64,000 nucleotides of DNA from Hyphomicrobiales bacterium (lineage in GTDB: Bacteria > Pseudomonadota > Alphaproteobacteria > Rhizobiales > Beijerinckiaceae). This document shows positions 56,904 through 64,000 of this stretch, in pieces; positions within the stretch are counted from its first letter, which is position 1, and the number at the start of each line of letters is the position of its first letter. The notes beneath the pieces are model-generated. The model had not been told where the DNA came from, ran no database searches, and worked only from the letters and a program-made list of their open reading frames with translations. The DNA lies in assembly GCA_027487245.1 (NCBI GenBank), contig JAIYDY010000119.1, positions 23,736-87,735 on the forward strand, given 5' to 3'. The translations under genes were made by a program, and so were the position numbers.

Positions 56904-57272
56904 ATGCAATACATGCTCTTACTGAACGAACCCGAAGCCGAGTTCGCCAAGCGCAACGATCCGGACCAAGCGGCGGCCTATTGGGGCGGCTGGAACGCGT
57001 TCATCGGCGCGATGGCGCAGGCAGGCGTCATCGTCAAAGGCGATGGCCTTCAAGGCCCTCATACGGCAACGACCGTGAGGGTTCGGGACGGGAAGCGGAC
57101 GGTTCAGGATGGGCCGTTTGCCGACACGAAGGAACAACTTGGCGGCTACTTCGTTATCGAAGTCCCCGATCTCGACACCGCTCTCGAATGGGCTGCACGG
57201 TCGCCTTCAGCGTCATATGCTTCGGTCGAAGTGCGGCCTGTGTTGCCGCCGATGTCGCCGCCCGCAAGCTGA
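56904..57272 (+). CDS. YCII/DGPF-domain protein
   Basis: 122 residues of the YCII-related (DGPF) family, cytosolic. The motif VQDGPFADTKEQLGGYFVIEV is present, as is the MQYMLLLNEPEAEF beginning. DGPF genes are characteristically linked to ECF42 sigma factors. Here the stop TGA shares a base with the sigma factor ATG, a strong sign of coupled expression. The biochemical role of these proteins is not settled. Confidence 0.92.
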   Translation: MQYMLLLNEPEAEFAKRNDPDQAAAYWGGWNAFIGAMAQAGVIVKGDGLQGPHTATTVRVRDGKRTVQDGPFADTKEQLGGYFVIEVPDLDTALEWAARSPSASYASVEVRPVLPPMSPPAS

Positions 57273-58495
57273 TGAATAGCGCGCGCGACACCGCCGAGCG
57301 CGTCGCGCGCGCGTCCTACGGTCGTCTGATCGCAATTCTCTCGGCACGCTCACGTGACATCGCGGCTGCGGAAGATGCCCTGGCCGAAGCATTTGCCTCG
57401 GCGCTGCGATCTTGGCCCGATAGTGGCCTTCCGACGAACCCTGAATCTTGGTTGCTCACGGCAGCACGAAACGTGATGAAGAACCAGCTTCGTCATCGAA
57501 GTATCGTCGAAGCGGCAATTCCTGAACTGCTGGCCCACAGCGAGACCATGGTCGAGGACGGAGCGACGTTTCCCGACGAACGGCTCAAACTGCTATTCGT
57601 TTGCGCGCATCCGGCAATCGATGCGGGCATCCGAACGCCGCTCATGTTGCAAACCATCCTTGGCTTGGACGCGGTGCGGATCGGGAGTGCTTTTCTCGTT
57701 CCGCCGACGACCATGGGCCAGCGACTCACAAGGGCGAAAGCCAAGATCAAGGACGCAAGGCTGCGTTTCGAGCTTCCATCTGCCGACGACATGCCGCAGC
57801 GCCTCTCCGAAGTGCTCGAAGCGATCTACGCGGCCTATGGCATCGGCTGGGACGCCGCATATGGTGTCGAAGCTGGAGGTCGAGGACTGACGGACGAAGC
57901 CATCTACTTGGGCCGTCTCGTTGTTTCCCTCATGCCGAACGAACCCGAGGCGATGGGTCTGCTCGCACTGATGCTCTATTGCGACGCCCGTCGCGACGCG
58001 AGGCGAGACGAGTTGGGGCAGTTCGTTCCGCTCGACAGGCAAGACGCCCGGCAGTGGAAACGTGATCTGATCATAGAGGCCGAAAACCTGCTAACCGCAG
58101 CCTCTCGTCACGCCCGCTTCGGGCGGTTTCAGTGCGAGGCTGCGATCCAGTCGGTGCATGCCCAGCGGCCTATAACAGGGCGGAAAAACTATGAGGCGAT
58201 CATCACGCTCTACCGCCTGCTCGCGCAACATCGTCCCAGCATCGGCGCAACGATTGGCCTCGCCGCCGTGCTGGTAGAGGCTGGGCAGGTAAAGGAGGCT
58301 ATGAGCCTTCTCGACGAGTTGGCGGCAGATGCAAAGCTGACCTACCAACCTTATTGGGTCACCAGAGGAAAGGCATTGCACGCCCTCGGAGAAATCAGGA
58401 CGGGCAACAAAGCGATCCAGACCGCTATCGGTCTAACGGAAGACGCGCCCGTACGGGCTTTTCTGCGGGCTCTTTTGTCCAGCGGAGCCGGATAG
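57272..58495 (+). CDS. ECF42-type RNA polymerase sigma factor (DUF6596 C-terminal domain)
   Basis: 407 residues starting at ATG 57272. The first 170 residues are sigma-2 and sigma-4 regions (AAAEDALAEAFASALRSWPDSGLPTNPESWLLTAARNV... and TTMGQRLTRAKAKIKDA). The long C-terminal extension (about 180-400) is the TPR-like domain of ECF42 proteins (DEAIYLGRLVVSLMPNEPEAMGLLALMLYCDARR). No anti-sigma gene is near; in this group the extension is thought to do the regulating. The sigma-4 part is somewhat degenerate (AFLVPPTTMGQR). Confidence 0.9.
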   Translation: MNSARDTAERVARASYGRLIAILSARSRDIAAAEDALAEAFASALRSWPDSGLPTNPESWLLTAARNVMKNQLRHRSIVEAAIPELLAHSETMVEDGATFPDERLKLLFVCAHPAIDAGIRTPLMLQTILGLDAVRIGSAFLVPPTTMGQRLTRAKAKIKDARLRFELPSADDMPQRLSEVLEAIYAAYGIGWDAAYGVEAGGRGLTDEAIYLGRLVVSLMPNEPEAMGLLALMLYCDARRDARRDELGQFVPLDRQDARQWKRDLIIEAENLLTAASRHARFGRFQCEAAIQSVHAQRPITGRKNYEAIITLYRLLAQHRPSIGATIGLAAVLVEAGQVKEAMSLLDELAADAKLTYQPYWVTRGKALHALGEIRTGNKAIQTAIGLTEDAPVRAFLRALLSSGAG

Positions 58496-58690
58496 AGGCC
58501 TGCCGCAGATTCGAACAGCGACCGATACGGAGCACTCGCCACAGTTGCAGAAGTCTTGATTTATGTAACGCACAGCCAAGTTCCATACTGGCGATTATGC
58601 GAATCCATAAATGTGCTGGATCGGTTCGATTGTGCACTTGATGTGTCGCTCTCCGAACCGCTTAGCCCAAACGCTAGAGGAAAACGCAGA

Positions 58691-58715
58691 CGCCGCCCAT
58701 TAAAGCAGGGCGGCG
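58691..58715 (-). terminator. Probable terminator after the polB-like gene
   Basis: CGCCGCCC (58691-58698) is complementary to GGGCGGCG (58708-58715). On the minus strand it follows the polB stop by 13 bases and is succeeded by GTCTGCGTTTTCC. It also lies in the stretch where the left end of the mobile element should be. Confidence 0.6.
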
Positions 58716-58727
58716 TGACACGCGGTT

Positions 58728-61700
58728 TCAAGCTGAATGAGTTGCCCTGATCATCGCCTTTAATCTGGCGACCGTGGGTGCTGACATGCGCCGTTTCCCC
58801 ATGATGACTTTTTTCAAATTGGATGGATCGACCTGAAGCAGGGCGGCTATGTTTGAAAGACCACGTTCCCGAACAATCTCAGTCAATTTGATCAGCAGCC
58901 GCTCCCATTCGTGTGTATCATGCTGCGCCAACCGGCCTGCAACTGCGACTTTGTTGGCAACGGCTTGCGAAAGTGGGCGTCCCTCTTGCCGACGTATCAG
59001 CCGGATCGTCGCGCGGGACAGACCGGCCAACTCTGCCAACCGCCGGTCACTTACGGAGCTGATTTGCAGGGCGTCAGCCTTGATCGATAGGCCGTAATCA
59101 ATGGCAGCATCTTCGGGCATGTCCTTTGCCTCCAGCTCTTCGAGCTTGTTGCTCTCCTTTCCGATCAACCGGATGCCGCTGGCGATGACATGACGACGGC
59201 GGGTCGTGCCGTGATCTGTGAAGTCCGCATTCAGAAACTTGTCTTCTGGACTGAGATGATACCGGACCAGCGCTTGGGAATAGGATTTCAGGCGGACGGG
59301 TTCGACCGGCTGCCCTGACTCACGGTCAAAGACTGTCGCTACGGCGTCTTCTGACGAACCGCTGAAAGGTGCGACCGGACTGACCTTGCGTTCCATAGCC
59401 CTCGTTTGAAACGTCAGCAGGAAATTGAACGGCTTCACCTGATCCCGGTAGGGGCGATCTTCATTGTACCGATCAAACCATGCCAACAGCTCCGGCGCTG
59501 AAGCACCATAACGGCTTCGGGCGGCGCTTCTCATGGCGGGGTGAATGTTCAGATCGACTTGCGCCGGATGGCAAGCGTCATGGGCACGGATGATCTGCCA
59601 CCAGACATCATGCTGCCAACGTTCGACACCCATTGCGGATAACGGGTGGCTTGGTTTCGGGATGCGCCAAGCCGGATTGCTCTCGCCATAGGGTGCAACC
59701 AGATGCCCCAGCCCATGGCCTGACGCCTTCCGAATGACCGGCCAGCCCTTCGCATCGCGGTTGAACAGGACATAGCGCTTCGCTGAAATGGCAAGGCAGT
59801 AAAGCGGCTCATCGATGCCGTCGCTCCGATGGTTGATGTCCTCGACTTTGAAGATCGGGCCTTTCACCGTGTACGGGTTGAGGGGTTTGAACCACTCGCA
59901 GACCGTGCGGGCACGTGCCTGGAACTCTGAAGTGCTTATGCCATCCGGTTTGGCGATGGCCATGCTATCCGTGTCGCATAGTGCCCATTCGAGCCCGGCG
60001 TCGATCACCAACCGTTCGCTCAAGGCCAGCATCAGCCGGGCGGCTCCGGTGATCAACGTGCCAATCAGTGGTTGAAAGTACCGTCCTGGCGTCTCAACGG
60101 ACGTGACGCTGATTTCCTTGTTGGTGCCATCGGGTCCAAACAGTTGGCGGCGTTCGGGCTTGGTGACATCTTCGACGTTCAGCTCAAGGAAAATGCCATA
60201 GCTGGTGGCGTTGGCCAAAATCTTCAGCGCCAGCTGTTCGCCATCAAGCCTGGCCTTGTCCGAGGCTTCGGCCTCCTTCAGATCAGCCTTGATGCGGTTG
60301 CGGCGGTCAATCAGCGTCCGGTAGAGATCGCCCTTGGAAGGATCAACCAGATCGCCTGTGCTGTCCGCCAAACGCACGGGCCTGAGACCAGATTGGGGCG
60401 GGCCGGGTTCAAATCGCAGCGCCTCAAGTACGCGCGGCGGTCGGCCATTCAGCAACGTTGAAGCGATGCAATCAGCCAACGAGAACCAGAGTGGTTCGTT
60501 GCTGGTCAGGTGATTGAGCCCGATGGTCGTGCTGTCGCGTTTTCGTCTTTGGTGCTCCCCGAGCGTCTTACTGTGCCGTTGTTCAACATAGCGCGTGCGG
60601 ACCGGAAAGAGATCATGGTCAGGCTGCACCCTGACCAGTGTGGTCAGCTCCCTCCACATAGCCGGGCTTTGCAAGTCTTCGACAGTGACTCCATCCAGCA
60701 AAGCTGCCGTCTCAGCCGTGGCATCATGCCAGTGCGTGCCATCGGCGATGACAAAACGCCATAAGCCCATGAGCGTGCATACGGTCGGATACATCGACAG
60801 GAAGTCGCAATAGAGCACTTCGCGGATCACGCGGCGTTGGCGCACTTCCGCACGTCCGCCGTAGTAGCTGCTCATGATCGCGCCGATCAACGCAGGCGGA
60901 AACTCAGGCTGCACCGCGCGCCAAGGTCGGATGCCCATTTCCGCCAACAGAGCCTTGCCGATGCTGGCTTCGCTCAGAACTTTCCAGACCGGCGTCTGGC
61001 TGAGGCGGAATTCGTCATACTTCGCGCAGAGCTTAGTGAAGCACTGCCATGTCACCTCGGCATCCTGCATGGCGTAAGCGAGGTATTCGCTTGTCAGCGC
61101 AGCGCCGTGATCCTCTGTGCGATGCTTGCGCGCCTCCGTCTCCAAATGATCCGCCAGTGTCGCCAGAGAAAACGATCGTGCTGTCAGCGCTGCCGCCAAG
61201 GTCTTGACGTCAATGAACATGCCGCGCCGCGTGCGGGTCTGACCGTTCTTCCGTTCGCGCCGGTTATCCTGACGCTGGAACGTCCCGGTAAATTGCAGCA
61301 AGGCCATGCGCCGCGACAGATGCTTCACCTGCACGTTCGGACGATAGCGGTTATCGGACAGCGTGAAGGTGAACCCGCCCCGCATGGCACGGCCTTTCGC
61401 CGCGCCGTGCTTGATGGCGAGCCGCGACAGATCAAACGGCACGTTGAAGCCGATGATGGCGGCGTTGAGTTCATAGGCCATGCCATAGAACACCTCTTCG
61501 ACGAACGCCGCGCGGGTCCTGCAGGTCAGGGATTGCGTCTTCGCAAAGTCATGCAAAAGCGCCTGTTCGTCCGCGCTCAAGCTGTCCGGATCGAAGAACA
61601 GTCCTGCTTCAAGCAGGACGCCGTTCTTGCGCCACTGGTAGCTGCCGAAGCGCAAGGACTGTGCGGCATCCGTGCCGGTTTCGGTATCGAACACCAAGGC

Positions 61701-61841
61701 CCAGGTCGGCGTGCCGGCCATCGCGTCACGCGTTTTGCGCGGAGATACGGGAGGCGACCCCAAGTAAGCGCGCAAGTGAAGCGGCAAGTGGTCCGGGTGC
61801 GTGACCGCCGCGAAGCCCGGCTTGGATGCTTGCTTCGTCAT
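58728..61841 (-). CDS. Family B DNA polymerase with 3'-5' exonuclease and C-terminal HTH-like region
   Basis: 1037 residues. Exonuclease motifs: D52/E54 in VFDTETG, N133/D137 in GFNVPFD and Y256/D260 in YAMQD. The SSYYGGR at about 324-330 fits the YxGG motif between exonuclease and polymerase. Polymerase motif A is YCDFLSMYP (D346), motif B is KILANATSYG (K540, N544, Y548), motif C is CDTDSM (D623, D625), and AKRY at 687-690 is the KxY motif. All catalytic acids are present, so it should be active. The last 100 residues hold two HTH-like segments (LAELAGLSRATIRLIRRQ and IAALLQVDPSNLKKVI). It overlaps the HNH gene by ATGA. Confidence 0.88.
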   Translation of the reverse strand: MTKQASKPGFAAVTHPDHLPLHLRAYLGSPPVSPRKTRDAMAGTPTWALVFDTETGTDAAQSLRFGSYQWRKNGVLLEAGLFFDPDSLSADEQALLHDFAKTQSLTCRTRAAFVEEVFYGMAYELNAAIIGFNVPFDLSRLAIKHGAAKGRAMRGGFTFTLSDNRYRPNVQVKHLSRRMALLQFTGTFQRQDNRRERKNGQTRTRRGMFIDVKTLAAALTARSFSLATLADHLETEARKHRTEDHGAALTSEYLAYAMQDAEVTWQCFTKLCAKYDEFRLSQTPVWKVLSEASIGKALLAEMGIRPWRAVQPEFPPALIGAIMSSYYGGRAEVRQRRVIREVLYCDFLSMYPTVCTLMGLWRFVIADGTHWHDATAETAALLDGVTVEDLQSPAMWRELTTLVRVQPDHDLFPVRTRYVEQRHSKTLGEHQRRKRDSTTIGLNHLTSNEPLWFSLADCIASTLLNGRPPRVLEALRFEPGPPQSGLRPVRLADSTGDLVDPSKGDLYRTLIDRRNRIKADLKEAEASDKARLDGEQLALKILANATSYGIFLELNVEDVTKPERRQLFGPDGTNKEISVTSVETPGRYFQPLIGTLITGAARLMLALSERLVIDAGLEWALCDTDSMAIAKPDGISTSEFQARARTVCEWFKPLNPYTVKGPIFKVEDINHRSDGIDEPLYCLAISAKRYVLFNRDAKGWPVIRKASGHGLGHLVAPYGESNPAWRIPKPSHPLSAMGVERWQHDVWWQIIRAHDACHPAQVDLNIHPAMRSAARSRYGASAPELLAWFDRYNEDRPYRDQVKPFNFLLTFQTRAMERKVSPVAPFSGSSEDAVATVFDRESGQPVEPVRLKSYSQALVRYHLSPEDKFLNADFTDHGTTRRRHVIASGIRLIGKESNKLEELEAKDMPEDAAIDYGLSIKADALQISSVSDRRLAELAGLSRATIRLIRRQEGRPLSQAVANKVAVAGRLAQHDTHEWERLLIKLTEIVRERGLSNIAALLQVDPSNLKKVIMGKRRMSAPTVARLKAMIRATHSA

Positions 61842-62206
61842 GGTGCACCTGCCGTTGTGGTGGTGCGGTTTGCGACCGGCGTCAGCAGCGAGTGACCGAA
61901 CTCGCGCAGCTTGCCGATCAGCATCGCGAACAGGTCAGCCAGTCCCAACAGAAACAGCCCGATGCGCTCTTCCGGCGTCGCCGGCGACTGGTTAGGCTTG
62001 GGATGATCCTTTTGCGGATCGCTCACTTTGCGATGGCAATTCCGGCACGTGATCACCGTGGCTTCGTCATGCTTGCTGCTGCCGATATGGTGCTTTTCCA
62101 GACAATGAGGATGATCTTCACCGCAATGGATGCAGCGCGGTGAAAACGTGCCAAGTCGCTCTTGGGCTCGGGCGAGCCGCTTCTCTGCTTTGATGTTGCA
62201 TGTCAT
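61838..62206 (-). CDS. HNH endonuclease-like protein
   Basis: 122 residues. The nuclease core is CIHCGEDHPHCLEKHHIG (CxxC, then His-His) and VITCRNCHRK (second CxxCH), the layout of a zinc-held HNH domain. The region after about residue 60 is Pro-rich and then hydrophobic (IGLFLLGLADLFAMLIG). HNH genes accompany PolB and Cas1 in casposons. The stop overlaps the polB start and the gene lies 18 bases after the basic HTH gene, so all three form one operon. Confidence 0.82.
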   Translation of the reverse strand: MTCNIKAEKRLARAQERLGTFSPRCIHCGEDHPHCLEKHHIGSSKHDEATVITCRNCHRKVSDPQKDHPKPNQSPATPEERIGLFLLGLADLFAMLIGKLREFGHSLLTPVANRTTTTAGAP

Positions 62207-62224
62207 GTTCAGGTCTCCTTGGGT

Positions 62225-62770
62225 TCAAACGATGATCCGGTAAATCTGGTTGAACGCGTCGCTCCCGGTTCCAGCAACGCGGTAAAGGGCGTTGGGGTCT
62301 GTCTCGAACACATGCCGGCGACCGCGTGCGTCGCTGAAGCTGACGCCCACAAACGGGGCGAGCCGTTCGGCATCGTTGGTTTCGAGAAAAATTCGGACGG
62401 CGGCGTTGTAGCGGCCAATCAGCGACGCGGCGTCGAAGCCAATCACGGTCAGCGTCTTCTCGCCCCGCGTAGTGATGGTTGTGAATTCGCGCGGGCGGTC
62501 GTCCTTGAAAGCCCAGCCGCGACCTTGGCGTTCGGCAAGATCCTGGTCCTTCAGGAAACGGCGAAAGCGCTCTGCCGAGACGCGGGCCTCCCGTACGGCA
62601 TCCTTGATCGTGCCGGTCTTGCGTAACTGCCGCAGCGCCAGTTCAAGACGATCATCAGACACTGTCGGCTTGCCAGCCGGGCGATGACCGCGCGCTTGTG
62701 CTCTGTTCAGGCCCTTGGCCAGACCGCGCTCAATGCGGCGACGATACTCGGCGGCATAGTTGCGGGACAT
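62225..62770 (-). CDS. Basic HTH-type DNA-binding protein of mobile elements
   Basis: 181 residues with GGAGG seven bases before ATG 62770. The N-terminus NYAAEYRRRIERGLAKGLNRAQARGHRP is a strongly basic pattern that I recall from mobile-element proteins of alphaproteobacteria. It is followed by a helix-turn-helix candidate (LRKTGTIKDAVREARVSAERFRRFLKD). The second half is beta-rich with no recognised domain. First gene of the leftward operon; it may regulate the element or bind its ends. Confidence 0.72.
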   Translation of the reverse strand: MSRNYAAEYRRRIERGLAKGLNRAQARGHRPAGKPTVSDDRLELALRQLRKTGTIKDAVREARVSAERFRRFLKDQDLAERQGRGWAFKDDRPREFTTITTRGEKTLTVIGFDAASLIGRYNAAVRIFLETNDAERLAPFVGVSFSDARGRRHVFETDPNALYRVAGTGSDAFNQIYRIIV

Positions 62771-62860
62771 TTGGTGACCTCCGTTGAGGCCACCACAGAT
62801 TCCAATTCGCGCGCTTGGCGTCGAACAGGTTAGGTGTCAAATGTAACTTGGGTGGCATTG
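62771..62860. promoter_or_regulatory. Divergent promoter region of the casposon-like element
   Basis: The 90 bases between the two operons must contain both promoters. No canonical -35/-10 pair is obvious on either strand. The only ribosome-binding sites visible are GGAGG (leftward) and GGGTGG (rightward). Confidence 0.4.
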
Positions 62861-63724
62861 ATGACGCGGGACGAGGTGCTGACGATTGCCAACGACACCG
62901 CTCGCGCCATCGGCGGTGGCAAAGTCACATCGCGGGCGCTGCAAGACTGGGTCTATGCCGGGCTTGTGCCTCCGCCCACCGTTCATGGCCTTGGTCGTGG
63001 AGCTGGTGTGCGTTCGACATTCTCACCGGTCGCCGTCGCGGTCGTGCGAAAAATCGTCGAATTGCGGCAAAGAGGTATCCGCCGAAAATCACTGGTTGCT
63101 GTTTATCTCTGGCTGGATGACCAATTTTCGGATGTCTATAAAATCAGGGGGTTCCTGCTTTTAGAATTCGAACGAACATTTAGAAATTCCGTCAGAGGAC
63201 AAAAAGCGCAGTTTGATCACCGCTTCGAGGACATTTCGGACGGAGCCATGATTGATAAACGCATGCGTGCCTTGCCAAAGGCTGCGCCAGCTATCTCGCG
63301 CTTGACAGCTGTTATACCTGCACAAGATGTGTTGCTTGCCGCATCTTCAGCTACTTGGGGCTCCTCCGTCGATAGAGCCGACTTCAAAATACCCTTGATG
63401 AGCTCCATCGCAGAATTCGGAAAAGGGCTATTTGGAGCCCCAGACGAAGCCAATCAATCCGTACTCGAATTGATCGAAAAGGCGTCTGAAGAGGACTTGG
63501 CTCAAGCCAAAAATAATCTGTGGATTTTTCTGACTATCTTTGCATTTTGCCGCGTATTTTCCGATTTTACAAATTCATCCGAAAATTCTAATATTTCAGT
63601 GTTTTACGATATGATTTTCGATACTGTTTTGTCACCGGACTGGATTGTCGGAATGACTGCAAATTTTGCAGCTTGCGAGATAAGAAATCGACATGGCAGC
63701 ACAAGCTCTGACCACGGAAATTGA
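62861..63724 (+). CDS. MerR-like HTH protein upstream of the cas1-like gene
   Basis: 287 residues from ATG 62861; a GTG at 62834 is possible. Residues about 20-75 form a MerR-type winged helix (VTSRALQDWVYAGLVPPPTVHGLGRGAGVRSTFSPVAVAVV). The rest, about 200 residues, matches nothing I know, and its DNA is clearly more AT-rich than the HTH part. It overlaps the next gene by 32 bases, implying coupled expression. The role is probably control of the element. Confidence 0.72.
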   Translation: MTRDEVLTIANDTARAIGGGKVTSRALQDWVYAGLVPPPTVHGLGRGAGVRSTFSPVAVAVVRKIVELRQRGIRRKSLVAVYLWLDDQFSDVYKIRGFLLLEFERTFRNSVRGQKAQFDHRFEDISDGAMIDKRMRALPKAAPAISRLTAVIPAQDVLLAASSATWGSSVDRADFKIPLMSSIAEFGKGLFGAPDEANQSVLELIEKASEEDLAQAKNNLWIFLTIFAFCRVFSDFTNSSENSNISVFYDMIFDTVLSPDWIVGMTANFAACEIRNRHGSTSSDHGN

Positions 63725-64000
63725 CAACTCCCACGACTGGAAAATTCGCTCGGAATTGTGGGCTCGCAGATCTGGCGGGACGCCAAAACCGCCAAAAGGC
63801 CAACGGCGCAAAGAGCCACTTGTCCTGTGCGGCCATGGTGCTGCGCTAAAAATCGAAGCTGGTTCGCTGCTTGTGCGCAATGGCTTCACGCACCATCCCC
63901 AAGCCCGCGAAGAGTTCCGGTTCTTTCCCGGCAGCCTCGACATCCCGCCTCAGATCATCATGCTGGATGGCAGCGGTCATTTGACCTTCGATGTGTTCGA
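63693..64000 (+). CDS. cas1: Cas1-like endonuclease/integrase (casposase candidate), N-terminal part
   Basis: The first 102 codons are in the window. After a basic lead (about 40 residues) comes the Cas1 N-terminal beta domain: LVLCGHGAALKIEAGSLLVRNG, then RFFPGSLDIPPQIIMLDGSG and LTFDVF. This layout (a strand-rich stretch with GxGxxLxIExGxLxVxxG and IIxLDxSGxxxFDVxxWL) is that of solo Cas1 proteins. The catalytic Glu-His-Asp residues lie beyond the window. No cas2 is seen upstream. The frame is open to the window's end. Confidence 0.72.
   Translation, partial: MAAQALTTEIDNSHDWKIRSELWARRSGGTPKPPKGQRRKEPLVLCGHGAALKIEAGSLLVRNGFTHHPQAREEFRFFPGSLDIPPQIIMLDGSGHLTFDVF

Larger units (their letters stand above)
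58691..64000. mobile_element. Casposon-like element (left part; right end outside the window)
   Basis: Five genes: polB-like, HNH and basic-HTH genes reading leftward; MerR-like and cas1-like genes reading rightward. Casposons are defined by a solo Cas1 integrase with PolB and often HNH and HTH genes, bounded by terminal inverted repeats and a target duplication. The gene content fits. No repeats could be tested because the right border is missing, and the left border is only bracketed between the sigma-factor stop (58495) and the polB stop (58728). There is no cas2 or CRISPR array in the visible part. Confidence 0.65.

Noticed and set aside
60837..61895. Plus-strand ORF opposite the polB exonuclease domain
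   Set aside because: The minus strand carries all polymerase motifs; this frame has none.

Overview
The window is GC-rich, densely coded DNA from an alphaproteobacterium, most likely of the order Hyphomicrobiales (Rhizobiales). That placement is an inference. It rests on the rpiA–DUF2059–gor cluster, a ScfR-type regulator divergent from isocitrate lyase, a fused urease gamma-beta subunit, a porin N-terminus of the Rhizobiales type, a soluble PilZ chemoreceptor and short GTCAT-ended intergenic inverted repeats. Genus cannot be fixed from the sequence.

Layout. 1-99 holds the start of a class II DAHP synthase (minus strand). 413-3471 is a tctCBA tripartite carboxylate transporter. 3541-8545 (minus) holds an iron-type alcohol dehydrogenase, an EamA exporter, glutathione reductase, a DUF2059 protein and ribose-5-phosphate isomerase. 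8661-15565 holds a GDSL-type hydrolase, a beta-propeller protein, an OpgC-like membrane acyltransferase, succinate-semialdehyde dehydrogenase and two poorly known envelope proteins. 15701-21237 holds a two-component system, a LysE exporter, a lipoprotein, an L,D-transpeptidase and an orphan amino-acid-binding protein. 21265-27974 holds a cytochrome P450, the ScfR/aceA glyoxylate-bypass pair, a phosphoglycolate phosphatase and an Asp/Glu-hydantoin racemase-like protein. 28433-35697 is a six-gene peptide-type ABC uptake operon with two paralogous binding proteins and a good sigma-54 promoter match upstream. Then come tRNA-Val(CAC), a second L,D-transpeptidase, a HerA-like ATPase, a DUF971 protein and moaA. 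40259-45707 holds a soluble MCP–PilZ receptor, an amine/amino-acid oxidase and two exporters.

46365-50299 carries ureD, fused ureAB, hupE/ureJ and ureC. The ureE, ureF and ureG genes that would normally follow are absent; a very AT-rich patch with a small membrane-protein gene takes their place. 51040-55979 holds a cold-shock protein, a SHELRTPLNA-type histidine kinase, a thermonuclease, a methyltransferase pseudogene, a glutathione S-transferase and a uracil-DNA-glycosylase-like protein. 56400-58495 is an ECF42 sigma factor module with its DGPF/YCII protein.

The most notable part is the right end (about 58.7 kb to beyond 64 kb). One operon reads leftward: a basic HTH protein, an HNH nuclease and a 1037-residue family B DNA polymerase with intact exonuclease and polymerase motifs and a C-terminal HTH-like region. 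A divergent operon reads rightward: a MerR-like HTH protein overlapping the start of a Cas1-like protein that is cut by the window edge. There is no Cas2, effector or CRISPR array in view. PolB plus HNH plus HTH plus solo Cas1 is the gene set of a casposon, so this is probably a bacterial casposon-like element. Its right end, and hence its terminal inverted repeats and target duplication, lie outside the window.
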